Source: Capronia americana (taxonomy: Eukaryota; Ascomycota; Eurotiomycetes; Chaetothyriales; Herpotrichiellaceae). Taken from it: 64,000 bases of DNA. This document shows positions 22,742-33,476 of this stretch, in pieces. The stretch spans positions 1,860,001-1,924,000 of the forward strand of contig JADWQD010000003.1 in NCBI GenBank assembly GCA_016110215.1, read 5' to 3'. Position 1 is the first letter of the stretch. Each line of letters opens with the position of its first letter. The notes under the pieces are model-generated. The model was not told where the DNA came from, did not search any database, and worked only from the letters and a program-made list of their open reading frames with translations. Position numbers and translations under genes: made by a program.

Positions 22742-23571
22742 GGCTTGTGCTTGTGCTTGTAGCTTCTTAATTTCCAGGCGGTCCGGTGTCGTCGAGGTAA
22801 TGTACGCACACACGCATATACCAGTAAGTACTTATATGTCGATGGTCTCTTTCGCCCTGTATCGCTGGCTGGCTGGCTGGCCCGTTCCTCAACCCAGTAT
22901 CTTCGTCTCCGACCCTCCACACTCGGAAGGCAGTCAAGTCAAGCTCCAGCTCAAGAACACCGTCTCAGGACGATCTCATTGCCTTATTCGGTTTGAGTAC
23001 TTAATTACTCCGGCCAGCTCTCATCCTTTATGTACCCACGCATGAACTGTAATCATGGCCGGAAGTATGTCCGTCGTAGGAAGGAAGAGTAGGCGGCCTC
23101 GACGTGGCTGGCTCCACTGTAGGCTCCGCACAGTACTGTGACTGTAGGATATCCTAGTCTAGAACCTACCACTGCAGGTCGGGCGCCGCTTTGGACAACT
23201 TGCACGGCGGGCATTACTTGGGACTACTGCTTATGCTTGTGTTGGTTGGTCTCTTGTGCTCTTGGAGCATTGGCGCGTATGCACCCCGCTGTCAGCAGCA
23301 TGTCGAACTCAAATGCCGAGGTGAGGAGTACATACAGTAGTAAAGTAGTTACAATAGTACCCCGTACGGAGATACGGGGGTATGAATTAACTAGTGGGAT
23401 GCCGAATGAGGAGGCGCGGGGGTACAAATGATCCCCATGATGGCTACGGACTCTCGAACACGTGTATGGTGGTTTTCTAGAAGAAGCCAGCTAGGTAATC
23501 TAGGATGAGCTGTTCAGGCGTGATGAGTTTGTTTCTCGTCAACCATATCTAAAGCATGCCTTTCAATCCGG
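22742..23571. other. Intergenic, hydrolase promoter and esterase 3' flank
   Basis: No gene is supported. Near 22865 there is a short GGCT repeat. The left part is the hydrolase 5' leader and the right part the 3' flank of the esterase, both on the minus strand. Confidence 0.5.
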
Positions 23572-25197
23572 TCATGCCTTGTCCATCGAACTATGCCGTA
23601 TGCCCAGCAACTTGTTGCCAGACCTCCATGTGCCCTTCGCCCTCGCCAGATCTCCCGACATGGTGACCCGTCTCCATCGATCCTGTTCAGTCAGCTCTTC
23701 ATGATGCGTCTGCGTGCCGTTGAAGACCAAGATTCTGTGCTTCAGCCCGTACGCCGGCCAGGGCTGTGATCCGTACGCGAAATCGAGAGTCGCTTGGGAC
23801 AGGCGATTCGCCGTCTCTCGCATGTTGGGGTCGGCGTTGGGACCCGCGACCGCAGGGAGGCGGCAGAAGAACGAGTTGTCGAGAGCGTGGTACGCGTATC
23901 CCCTGAGCGGGCTCTCCTCGAACGTGTCGGCCTGGTCGAATCTGTAGAGGCTGACGGGCGGTGACGAACCGGCAGAGTGTTCGGCAATGATGTACGGCAG
24001 GCCCGAGAAGATGCTGTCCGTTGTCATTGCCACGAAGCCCTCGAGACACTTCTCGGCCGGCACGGCGGCGGAGATGCCGTACGCGTCGGCCAGGTCTCTG
24101 GCGAGCTGGGGATCCGAGAAGGATGACAGCACGCGGTCTTCAAACTGCTGGGACGTCCACGTCTTCCATTGCACAAGCCCGAACAGGGCGGCCTCGTCTC
24201 TGGTCGATCCCACCACCACGGCCTCGACCCACGGCGCGAAGGGCGCAGGACCCGCGATTGGCTTCTTCCCGTCTTGATATACAAACCACTTGTCGTCCCA
24301 GAGCGGGGTCGCCAGGCGTGGCACCATCAGCTTCACGACCTGCGTGGCGTCCAGGTCGCGCAGGGCTTTCAGTTTCTCCTCGGCAGACGCAGTATCCGCA
24401 ACGCCCGCACTGGCGACCAGCTCGTCGAAAGTCTCTTGCGCTTCCTCCGGCCTGGGGAAGTCGAGGTTGGGACTGGATAGGATCATGCCCCTCCGACAGA
24501 CAGGGACGTCGGATCGGAGATGGGCAAGCACACTCCATCCACCGGCAGACTCACCAGCGATGGTCACGTTCGCTGGGTCACCACCAAAGTGCTGAATGTG
24601 CTCCCGAATCCAGAGCAACGCGACTCGCTGATCATGCATCGCCATGTTGGAAAAGGGCGTCTCACCGCTTGCTTCGGCTTCGGCCCTCAGTTCCTTGGAC
24701 GCCAGGAAGCCAAAGAACCCCAGTCGGTAGTTCATCGCCACGTAGATGACAGGCTTGCCCAGGCCGACCGAGTGCTCGACGAGATAGTTCCCGTCGAATT
24801 CGGAGTTGCCATCTCCGAAGATGAACCCTCCGCCGTGAATCCACACAACCACCGGCAGCGGACCATGCGAACCTTGTGGCACATAGATATTCAGCCTGAG
24901 ACAGCCAAACTCGTCCAACGGATACTCGGAACTCCGTCGCACCCCTTGGTACAGATGGGCCGTTTCGGGCCGGTTGACGGTGAGCTGTGGACATCGGGGC
25001 CCATAGCGAGTCGCGTCAAGGACACCGTTCAGCTCCGAAAGGCGCGTGGGTTTGGATTGCCGGAACCGTGCAGGAATGGTCGCATACTGAATGCCGAGAT
25101 AGTTCGCGACCTTGGTGCTGGGATTGATGATCCCTTGGACTTTGAGCTCCCCGACCTGGACGGAAACCTCGTCGCCGGCTGCAGAGTTGCTGCCCAT
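23572..25197 (-). CDS. Type-B carboxylesterase / lipase
   Basis: Serine hydrolase of the carboxylesterase type-B family that hydrolyses carboxylic esters or lactones. It is a single exon, 541 residues, close to the family norm. The start is ATG 25197-25195. The oxyanion-hole motif HGGGF is at 121-125, and the nucleophile elbow GESAGG is at 215-220 with Ser217. NYRLGFFGFL and the EDCLxLNIY-like block (here DEFGCLRLNIYVP, with Phe-Gly in place of Asp) also mark the family. No N-terminal signal peptide is visible (MGSNSAAGDEV), so the enzyme is probably cytosolic, unlike the secreted lipases. A His in the C-terminal third would complete the triad but was not fixed by eye. It follows the fungal-specific regulator at 25806-27522 on the same strand, with 0.6 kb between them, so that regulator could control it. 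Confidence 0.92.
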   Translation of the reverse strand: MGSNSAAGDEVSVQVGELKVQGIINPSTKVANYLGIQYATIPARFRQSKPTRLSELNGVLDATRYGPRCPQLTVNRPETAHLYQGVRRSSEYPLDEFGCLRLNIYVPQGSHGPLPVVVWIHGGGFIFGDGNSEFDGNYLVEHSVGLGKPVIYVAMNYRLGFFGFLASKELRAEAEASGETPFSNMAMHDQRVALLWIREHIQHFGGDPANVTIAGESAGGWSVLAHLRSDVPVCRRGMILSSPNLDFPRPEEAQETFDELVASAGVADTASAEEKLKALRDLDATQVVKLMVPRLATPLWDDKWFVYQDGKKPIAGPAPFAPWVEAVVVGSTRDEAALFGLVQWKTWTSQQFEDRVLSSFSDPQLARDLADAYGISAAVPAEKCLEGFVAMTTDSIFSGLPYIIAEHSAGSSPPVSLYRFDQADTFEESPLRGYAYHALDNSFFCRLPAVAGPNADPNMRETANRLSQATLDFAYGSQPWPAYGLKHRILVFNGTQTHHEELTEQDRWRRVTMSGDLARAKGTWRSGNKLLGIRHSSMDKA

Positions 25198-25805
25198 TTC
25201 GGATGGATGGTCGACGTAGAGTGACTTGGGGAGGTGATTGTCCGACCGGGGTCTCTCGACGGCAAGACCGGTCTAACTATACCCTTGCGCGTTATGGATG
25301 TTGGAGAATGTCGTGTAGCCACCGGGTTTGACCCCCCGACCCCCCAACCCCACACTCGGCATCGCATCTGACGTTTCGGCAATTGGGAAGATCGATGGAG
25401 CCTCTGTCCCGCATAGTCTTTCGTCAAGCCTTTGTTGGAGCTTAGTACAACCACCACCATCACCTTGGGATAGAATGCACGATCTTTGGATGTGCGAGAC
25501 GCATTGGATATGAACCGAGTCGCTGCATCTGCAGCATAACAGACTCATTTTGGGCTTCAGCATACTCCATTCCCTCTGACCCAGGCTAATTAGTGACCAT
25601 CCTTCTCGTTTCCTAATGAAGTGAGCATAATATTCGCAAATAGCAGTAACCCGGAAGCCCGGATCTCTGAATTGTACGTCCTTTCGGTCAGAGTATCAAG
25701 TGACTCTAATGATGCAAACCGCCGGATACCCCGTCTATACCTTTCTCAGACAATCCTAAAACATCGAGAAAGCCGCGATGCCCAGCATGAAAACTAAATT
25801 GCAGT
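25198..25805. other. Intergenic between regulator and esterase
   Basis: No gene is supported. It contains the esterase promoter and the regulator's 3' UTR. Short frames overlap on both strands. Confidence 0.45.
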
Positions 25806-27522
25806 TCAAAATGGGTGCTCGGCCATCACTTGATTCCACCAAACATGCAACTCGTCCATCCAGGCATCCGGAAAGAAGAACCGCTTGATCCGTACCTCGA
25901 TTTCACCCCAATATCTCGCCGTCCGCGGATGGCGCTTCACGAGCCTTGCGAACGTCTCACTGCGTTCCTCTTGCGACAACCCCAACCCCTCGGCAGTTGT
26001 CACGGTGGCGAGGATTGCCACTCCCCAAATGGCGAGGTCGGCGGTGCAACCTTCCAGCGACATGAACGTCTCGGCCGTTGTTTTCAGGGCATTCTTCAGA
26101 TTTCCTAGAAACTCGCCGAAGACTTGTTGCCCCTTGTTGCGCGTCGACTGGAGACCGTCGCGGATATTGAACATGAAGCACAGCACACAGATGCTTCTTT
26201 CCAGTGGGGTGACGCTCCGCTGCGACATGAAGCTGAGCAAGTCGACCCCGATTCTGTTGATTTCGGTAACGGAGGCGTGCTTCGTCATCGGCGAGTCTTG
26301 CGCAGCGTGGGCCATGCGTGCGAGCAGCTTGATGATCTGGACCGAGAGGCGGGCGTCGATGGCGAGGTCACTGAAGCCGAGAGGGAGGCTAGCGATAATA
26401 GTACAGAGGCTCGGCGAGTACGGATGTTTGGGATAGGTCAACTGGATCTGCGGCCGGACCGCGGCGGCTGAGCATTGTCGATAGCGCTCGGAAGCAAATT
26501 GACAGAGCGCATGGCAACTATGAAGCGTACGCCGTTAGCCCGTGAACTTGAACTATGACGCCACGGGTGCGAGCTCTGACCCTGTTAAATTGTATATCGT
26601 GAAGCGGTCGAAATCTCCGCGCTCCAGCCCGCCGCGTGAAGCAACAATGGCCTGCAACCCTTTGAGGTGAGTTGCAGCATTCTCGTCGTTGCCTGCGAAG
26701 AACTTCCCTACGGTCAGATCATTTCCCCACAAACCATATCAAAGAGACGTCGGACGTACATCGGCTGAGATAAGGGCGATGATTGTGTGGATGGTCACAT
26801 CGTCGGTAGCTTTATCCTTAGTTGCAAGCCTGCGATGAAGCTTCGAGATCACATTCGTCCTGTAGTGGGCAAAGCGAATGCCACCCGGAACAATTGCACG
26901 TTGACCGGCGGGATGCAGTCGTGACATGGACAGAATGATGGCTTCAAACAACATATCCGACTGTAGCGCCAGGGGGAAGAGTGTGTTCAACAGCCAATTC
27001 CCTTTGGCGTCGGAGTACAAGGACGCATTATCTCTGGCGTAGACATGAGTAACTGTCACGGCCCGATGGTTAGAGTCGCCAGATCGTCGAGGGGCAGGGC
27101 TCGCTGGGTCAAGCCCACACATGGCACTCACAGTAATCCGCCGCCCATAGCACTTGGCCAGACTGAGTGACTGGAAACGACGTAAAGGGGTCTCGACGGT
27201 AGCCGTCAACTAAGGTCTGAGGCGGAGGCAACGGTTCGGCTTTGGGCGTCAAGATTGCCACAGTGAGAGCTTCACTGGCGTCCTCCGCGTTGTCCGAACT
27301 CGGTCTCTCGCTGGCAGGGTCTTCCGACAGGTCCGGCTCAGTCTTCACCAGCGTTGGGCTTGGTGGTCGGAGTTGCCATTCGAGAGGCGGCCTCGAAACT
27401 CGCTTCGAGGTTCTGATTCTGTGTTCTTTCCTGGTTGAGTTGACGTGCGCATTGATCTGGGCTCGCTTCCGTGTGTCTCGCAGGTCGTCCAGATCGTTGT
27501 ATGTGATAAACCTGGTGGCCAT
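25806..27522 (-). CDS. Fungal-specific transcription-factor-domain protein lacking a zinc cluster
   Basis: Probably a nuclear regulator-like protein of the large Pezizomycotina family often mislabelled 'tachykinin family'. Four exons are inferred: 27522-27132, 27052-26760, 26702-26581 and 26517-25806; 505 residues. The N-terminus reads FITYNDLDDLRDTRKRAQIN and is followed by basic TRKEHRIR, the usual opening of this family in place of a Cys6 cluster. A Pro/Ser-rich acidic linker follows (residues about 50-110). The helical effector domain starts near WLLNTLFPLALQSDMLF and includes the SRGGLE motif. Intron 2 offers two solutions; a GTACGT donor with GAAG acceptor was preferred. The lack of a DNA-binding cluster means it may act through partners. 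It lies directly upstream of the esterase on the same strand. Confidence 0.82.
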
Positions 27523-28159
27523 CGATGTGCTCGGCTTGGATTAGGATGTTGGGTGTGAATCTGTGACAGCCTTGATAAGTGCGCGACACAATTACCGGTC
27601 GAGCCCTGCTTCTTTGTCACCGGCGTTACTAATGCGGCTATCAATTGTAGCGAGTGAGGTGCCGCGTCCTGTTGGTCTAAGTGTTAGCGTCGCCTTGATC
27701 TTGGAACGATGACTACGGGTGAAAATGCGTAACAGAGATTGCCTCTCCTTGAGGTGCACCGACTCATGCATGAACCGTGAACAAGACCCCGCGGGAACCA
27801 AAACCGCTACGAGTGACTTGACGCGGAGCCTCAACACCTTCACTACCCTCGACGATGAGAGACGAAGCAATGTTCTACGCCCGTGATTCTAAAAGAGGAT
27901 TTTGAATATTGAGTTCTGTTGCTCGAAGAACAGTGCCTTGGTCTTCCATTCTGAGAAGCCTGACATGGGCACTCTCTATGTACAAAATCTCCGGCCGACC
28001 AAGACTTCGGGCGCCTCTAGTATGCTCTCCTACCCAACCGTCCTGTTCGTTAGCAAACAATCACAACAGGTCGCTTGTGCATATTTTAGCCGACATCTTA
28101 GAGCCAGGTCATGTCTCGTCGGGAAACCAAAGGACTGTTCATGTTCTCCGATGAGGCTT
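27523..28159. other. Intergenic between regulator promoter and sepH 3' end
   Basis: No gene is supported. It holds the 5' region of the regulator at 25806-27522 and the 3' flank of the kinase gene. Confidence 0.45.
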
Positions 28160-31100
28160 CTAACCCCAGCGGTCGTCCCATGCTCCGGTTCTTCTGGCCG
28201 TCGTCCTTCTTGCTACAGTCACTTCGACGTGCCCCTGCCCTTGCCCTTGCCCTTGGCTCTGGCTCTGGCTGGACCCAGGTCTCGAGGCCGCGGTGTTGGT
28301 GCCGCCGTTGTTGACATTTCGACTTTGATTGATGCTACTGGTGTGCACATGTCTCGCTTCCCTCCGTGCTCTCTGCTCGGAGACAGGCGTGGAAGTCACG
28401 GGTGTACTGCCGTTACTTCTCCCTTGATACGCTCGGGAACTCGTTGCCGAGCTCGGCTCTTTCTCTGCTGATGATCTGGTCGACCCAGCCATGCTCTCTC
28501 GCGTACTTTGTCTCGAGAGTCGATGTTGGCCTGCCAAGTTTGTCGTTACCGTGGGTTGTCGAGCGACCCTACTCTTGTTCACCGTCATCTCGGCGACACT
28601 GGCTGTGTTCGCGCGGGTCAAGCTAGGCATCGCGAATGCAGGTGAGTTCTCGCGCACGTACGTTGACCCATCTCGACTAGCGGGCCGCATGATACTTGAG
28701 CCATTGACGTAGACGCCGTTGCGTTGCCGGCGCGGAGTCTGTGCCACAGGGGGCTCATACATGTTCATGCTCGCCCGTTCAGAACGGCCGAGCTGAGGGG
28801 ATGTAGGCATGCTCATCTGACGGTCAAGCAGATGAGGAGGTGTCGTGGAGCTCGTGCGCCGTTGGAAACCCGGGTGCTTTCTCCGAGCGCCATTCGTCGC
28901 CGGATTAACACCCTGCCCACTTTTGATGCTCACATTGTCAGACTCTTCGCACGATCGGATGAGCTCCCCAGCCATGCTGCGCACCAGCACCGCAGAATCC
29001 GAGTAGGAAAGTTCTCGAATCACGTCGTAGAGACCGTATTGGTCGAGGAGCAAGAAGCCTTCTTCTGTCGAGTCGCATATGCTGCCAATGATACGAAGGA
29101 GATTCAGACGGATGGCAGGTTTGTTGTGTCCCAATTTTTGGCCCAGTGTGTCAAAGAGCTGCGAGCTTCGCGCCATGGATGCTGCAAGAGGTGGCGACAG
29201 GCGTAGTAGCTTCTGTAGAGGCTCCAGAAGGTTTTCGAACGAGGTCGACTTGCTGCTAGTCAGCGCAGCAACAATTGCCGAAATGAAATTGTGATTTTCC
29301 AGAAGATGATCCTCCACCCGAGCTGTCTCCTCTTGAAGCCAGGTGAATATCGCATCCAGAGCGGTGACCTGCCAATATGGATCGGACAGCAATGAGACGT
29401 AGAAAGCAAGACCCTTGTTTTGCCACAGTTCCCGGCGAGCAGCTCTCGTTGAATGCGCCATATCACAGAGAATTGGCAACGCGAATTCCTTCACGGGCGT
29501 CTTCTCTTGTTTGACGATTTTGATTAGAATCGGAATGATGCCGACAAGAGCTGCATCTTCCTGTCGCCGTTTCGACAGCCGGCAAAGGTTATAAATGGTA
29601 TTCAGAATTTGGTTTGACATCTCCCTAAAATGTGGCTTGTTCATGTTGTTGCTGAGGAGCTCGGACAACACGTCGATAGCATTGGAGTTGTGAAGCGCAT
29701 CCAGCGTAGTCGACAACATCGAGAGGTTCTTGATGAACTTCAGCATCGTCACTTGATGCGCTGGGGCCATTCTTTTCAAGTTCTTCAGGACCCGGTGAAG
29801 AACTGTACGTTCGGCGACCAGTTCCTTGACATAGTTCTCCGCCTGGGAGAAGACGAAGAAGATGCTGGCAATGCGGCCCTCACACAAGTCGGCAAGTTCT
29901 TTCTGCTCTCCAGAATCCGAGGGCTCCATCAGCACCCGGTTGAGAACGAGTGATAAGGGTTCCAAGACCGAGTTGCGCGACAAAATCCGGCAGAAGTCGT
30001 TCTTCGGCGTTGATCCCTGAAGTTCGAAGACGCTCCAGATGCCATTGACTCCGATAAGGACCAATTCGCGGTCATCGTCATAGTCATCCTCCAGAAAATC
30101 AACAAGCACTGTCAACCCGCCAGCACTGACGAACATCTGGAGGATGAGATTCGAAGCTTCGTACATCTGTTTGACGAAACCAGCAGCCTCAAGACGTATT
30201 TCTCGCGGAAACTTCTTTGAGGCAAACTTGTTGATCTTGGGAATACCGCCCACAAAACAAAGGTTTTCTTTAACATCTTCATCATTGAAGATGATCGCGT
30301 TGACAATCTTCAAGAGGTTGAGGACAATATCAAGACGCATGCAGTCCTCCAGAATCTCCAGGATCGGTAGGAGGCCGTGGGCGCTGATGATGACACTCTT
30401 GGTTTCTGAAAACATGCCAAAGTAGTTTATCAGATCTTCTGAGATCTGCAGCAGGGCGTCGTCGTCTTGCAAGACTTTTAGCTGACCCACCAGGGCCTCG
30501 ACTTCTGTCCTAAGGCGCGCGTGCTTGTCTCGAGCGATGTTCGACTCGAGATCAACTTCCGGAAGACCTTCCTCTAGTTGTGCGAAAGGGTCGTCCTCGT
30601 CTTCCGCGTCTGGAAGCCAGGACAGGTTCGAGATCTTCGAGTTCAACATGAGCTCGGAGCCATCCTCACTGTCGGCTTTCTCGAGGACCGCCGGCGATTG
30701 TGCGAACACGTCGGAGAAGTCCTCGTCTTGCTCATTCTCGGCGAACCGCTGTATCTCAATCGAAGACCGTGTTCGTCGCATAGACAATCTGTTATTTGGC
30801 GCAGGCTGCCTCTTGAGGCTGCCACCAGCCTTCGGCGGTCTCATGCTCTGTATCAGATCCGTCACGCTGGGTGACTCAAGAATTTTAGACGGTGCCCGGC
30901 TGTCCAACCGCATAAGACCGAGCTTTGTATCTAAAGCGAGCTCGTTTCCCTGAACGATATCAGAGAAGTCCTCAACCGAGCTTTCCCTGAAGCGCCGTGT
31001 TGGGGGCTCATCCTGGTGGGTCCGTGTCTGGGAGGATTTGATTTTGTGGACGTCCACTGGTTGACGACTTGAGGGCAAAGAAGCTTTTCGTGGGGTTGCT

Positions 31101-32593
31101 GCCGGCTTCGTCCTTGTTTTCGGGGGGATTTCAGACTTGTGCCGCGCATGCCGCATCTCGGGCTTCTTCTTCGTCGTTGTCGTTGCTAGTCGCACCGTCT
31201 TATCCACGTCCACCTCCAGTGGTGAGATCGCTTTCAAGGTAGAATCTTTGTCCTCCACAAGCTCATTCTCCTTCCCCCATGCGCTCTCGATATTAGCTAA
31301 CGACTTCAGTCTTTCGGAAGACAACATGCCCCCAAAGTTGTCATGAGGCCTTAGGTGGGGTAGTTGGAAGGTGCTGGGTGAGATGGCTGTCGCGAAGTCA
31401 TTGTCCCAATTATCATCATCCTCTAGGGAGCGAAATTTGGTCGTGTTGTTGTCCTTGTTGAGGAGAGGTATGGGGGACTTGGTCTGGGGTTTAGCTGATC
31501 GAAGCATATCTCGTGCCACAGGAACTGGGCTGGCAGTCGATGCATTGGATCCTTTTCTGACCATACTGCCATTCGGAGAATCTTTGAGAGCTTCGTTCCA
31601 CTCTTGGACACTCTTGACCGCCTCATCATACTCGGTTGCGATCTTCGGCTTTTCCGAGCCATTTCTTCTCGCGCTCACAATGCAAGGGTGCTTGAGCAAC
31701 TTCTTTGCCGAGACTCTAAGATTTGGATCCTTCTGAAAACATTGCATGAGGAAATCCAAAACGACGGGCGAAGCCCCCTGGGGGAGAGGGGGATGATCGT
31801 CGTTGACGATGCGGAATAAAGCTGGCATGGGCTGGAGATTGTGGTAAGGCGGCTTCCCATCGAGTAGCTCAATCACTGTGCAACCCAAACTCCATATGTC
31901 CGAAGCGGTAGTCGCGCCTGTCAACTCGATCACCTCGGGAGCCATCCAGTATGGGGTCCCCACGACGCTGGACTCATGCAGGCCCGTTGTTCTACTTGCC
32001 ACGCCAAAATCGGCGAGCTTGACCAGGCCTTGCTTGGTGGTCAGGATGTTGGCACCTTTGATATCGCGATGGATGACACCCTGGTCATGTAGATATACCA
32101 AGCCCTGGAGCACTTGTGACATGTAGAGGGCCACCAGATTCTCCGGGAAACGGCCAAAGTTCTTGGAGATTGAATGCAGGGATCCATTCTCGCAGTATTC
32201 CAAGATGATGTTGAGTGTCTCTGGGGTCTTGACGAAGCCCTGGTACTTGACGATGTTGGGATGGTCAAGATTCTTAAGGAGATCAATCTCCAGCATGATG
32301 ACCCTCAATTCGCTTTTGGGCAGATCTGCCAGTTTGATCTGCTTCACAGCCACTGTCTCTCCAGTGCCCCAGTTCAGCGCTCGATACACCGAGCCGAATG
32401 CACCTTTGCCCAGACAATCCCCTAACTGGTAGTCTTTCAACTCCGCGACATCCTGTGCCTTGGTCTTCTCTTTCTCCTCTCTCTTCACCGGACTCGAGGG
32501 GGATCTGGGGTTCCTGCTGGCCTTGAGGACAAGCCCATCGACTGCTCTGGTCGTAGGGATATCATCTTGAGGTTCAGCAGTGCGGGCGGGCAT
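28160..32593 (-). CDS. sepH: Septation initiation network protein kinase SepH (Cdc7/Cdc15 type)
   Basis: Ser/Thr kinase that triggers septum formation downstream of a small GTPase in the septation initiation network; homologues are A. nidulans SepH, S. pombe Cdc7 and budding-yeast Cdc15. It is expected at spindle pole bodies. A single uninterrupted 1477-codon exon begins at ATG 32593-32591. The kinase domain is near residues 55-305: glycine loop GKGAFG, Lys84 in VAVKQIK, HRD at 175-177, DFG at 195-197 and GTPYWMAPE at 212-220. All catalytic residues are intact. A Ser/basic linker follows (305-690). A helical armadillo-like region then runs to about 1180 (such as LEILEDCMRLDIVLNLLKIVNAIIF). 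The tail is Ser/Thr/Arg-rich and ends in a QGQGQG low-complexity repeat. The length and domain order fit SepH well. Confidence 0.95.
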   Translation of the reverse strand: MPARTAEPQDDIPTTRAVDGLVLKASRNPRSPSSPVKREEKEKTKAQDVAELKDYQLGDCLGKGAFGSVYRALNWGTGETVAVKQIKLADLPKSELRVIMLEIDLLKNLDHPNIVKYQGFVKTPETLNIILEYCENGSLHSISKNFGRFPENLVALYMSQVLQGLVYLHDQGVIHRDIKGANILTTKQGLVKLADFGVASRTTGLHESSVVGTPYWMAPEVIELTGATTASDIWSLGCTVIELLDGKPPYHNLQPMPALFRIVNDDHPPLPQGASPVVLDFLMQCFQKDPNLRVSAKKLLKHPCIVSARRNGSEKPKIATEYDEAVKSVQEWNEALKDSPNGSMVRKGSNASTASPVPVARDMLRSAKPQTKSPIPLLNKDNNTTKFRSLEDDDNWDNDFATAISPSTFQLPHLRPHDNFGGMLSSERLKSLANIESAWGKENELVEDKDSTLKAISPLEVDVDKTVRLATTTTKKKPEMRHARHKSEIPPKTRTKPAATPRKASLPSSRQPVDVHKIKSSQTRTHQDEPPTRRFRESSVEDFSDIVQGNELALDTKLGLMRLDSRAPSKILESPSVTDLIQSMRPPKAGGSLKRQPAPNNRLSMRRTRSSIEIQRFAENEQDEDFSDVFAQSPAVLEKADSEDGSELMLNSKISNLSWLPDAEDEDDPFAQLEEGLPEVDLESNIARDKHARLRTEVEALVGQLKVLQDDDALLQISEDLINYFGMFSETKSVIISAHGLLPILEILEDCMRLDIVLNLLKIVNAIIFNDEDVKENLCFVGGIPKINKFASKKFPREIRLEAAGFVKQMYEASNLILQMFVSAGGLTVLVDFLEDDYDDDRELVLIGVNGIWSVFELQGSTPKNDFCRILSRNSVLEPLSLVLNRVLMEPSDSGEQKELADLCEGRIASIFFVFSQAENYVKELVAERTVLHRVLKNLKRMAPAHQVTMLKFIKNLSMLSTTLDALHNSNAIDVLSELLSNNMNKPHFREMSNQILNTIYNLCRLSKRRQEDAALVGIIPILIKIVKQEKTPVKEFALPILCDMAHSTRAARRELWQNKGLAFYVSLLSDPYWQVTALDAIFTWLQEETARVEDHLLENHNFISAIVAALTSSKSTSFENLLEPLQKLLRLSPPLAASMARSSQLFDTLGQKLGHNKPAIRLNLLRIIGSICDSTEEGFLLLDQYGLYDVIRELSYSDSAVLVRSMAGELIRSCEESDNVSIKSGQGVNPATNGARRKHPGFQRRTSSTTPPHLLDRQMSMPTSPQLGRSERASMNMYEPPVAQTPRRQRNGVYVNGSSIMRPASRDGSTYVRENSPAFAMPSLTRANTASVAEMTVNKSRVARQPTVTTNLAGQHRLSRQSTRESMAGSTRSSAEKEPSSATSSRAYQGRSNGSTPVTSTPVSEQRARREARHVHTSSINQSRNVNNGGTNTAASRPGSSQSQSQGQGQGQGHVEVTVARRTTARRTGAWDDRWG

Positions 32594-33476
32594 ACTGAGG
32601 TCGAAGGCAGAGAATGGAAGAAGTCAGAGGTCCGAAATGGCCAGCTTGTGGCCTCTCATCGTCTCTGCGCCCAGCTGCAGTTCAGTTGGCGAGGGTGAGC
32701 GATTGGTGATCGGGATAGTGTCCCACGCAGGATGCCGCTTCGTGCTGGTTTGGACTGAGACTGGATCTGCTGCATCAAGGGAGAAATGGCAGTCGCTGAG
32801 AAGCCGCGTACATACAGCACCACAGAGCGTACCGCGGGATTGTCACTTTGTCGAAATAGTGGTGGTTATTTGTCCAAATGAGCCGTGTATTTTCAAGGCA
32901 TTGACATGAAACAGACAATTGAGTGGAGGCACGAGATTGGCTTGTGCTGAGGTTCGACCTTTGCAAGCCTCGCTTGTCAAACTTCCAGGGCCCGCCTAAC
33001 GTTGCTTACTGCAGCCCGATCGGCGGCACTATCAACCGAAGCTCCACCCACTTCAGGGACGCTGCTGCTCTCTTGGGCTCCTCACACCGTACCTGGAGGC
33101 TAGGTAACCACAACTTATCCGACTGGCGGCCAATGTTGCTTCATGCACGTATTCTTTGCAGTTGCCCTTCGTCACCGGATGATCCGCAGCCATGAGTGGA
33201 CTTCTATTGCTACACGTATATGACGAATCGAGAAGAGTTCCGCTACTCACGAGTCGCGTGCTGCCATGTGGCAAAGGGATGCCAGCACAGACAATCTTCG
33301 CCTGTCTCTTGTCTCTACCCTAACAGCCGGTCCATGATACTAAATTTGGCGACAAATGGATGTCGGACACCGCTCAGTCCTGCTGCCATGAAGCCTGCTG
33401 CTGCATATCGAAGACAGTAACTCAAGAAACAACCGACCCAGACATATCCCACAGCTCTGGTCTTCCCTGTGCCACG
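32594..33476. other. Intergenic, sepH upstream region
   Basis: No gene is supported. The region upstream of the kinase ATG is expected to hold its promoter and leader. The right edge abuts the 3' end of the acyltransferase gene, also on the minus strand. Confidence 0.45.

Noticed and set aside
22811..22813. GTG start for the hydrolase giving 435 residues
   Set aside because: A normal ATG lies 24 codons downstream, before the conserved fold; the extra N-terminus has no support.
24021..24749. 242-codon plus-strand frame within the esterase
   Set aside because: Arg/Pro/Ser-rich shadow of the GC-rich esterase gene.
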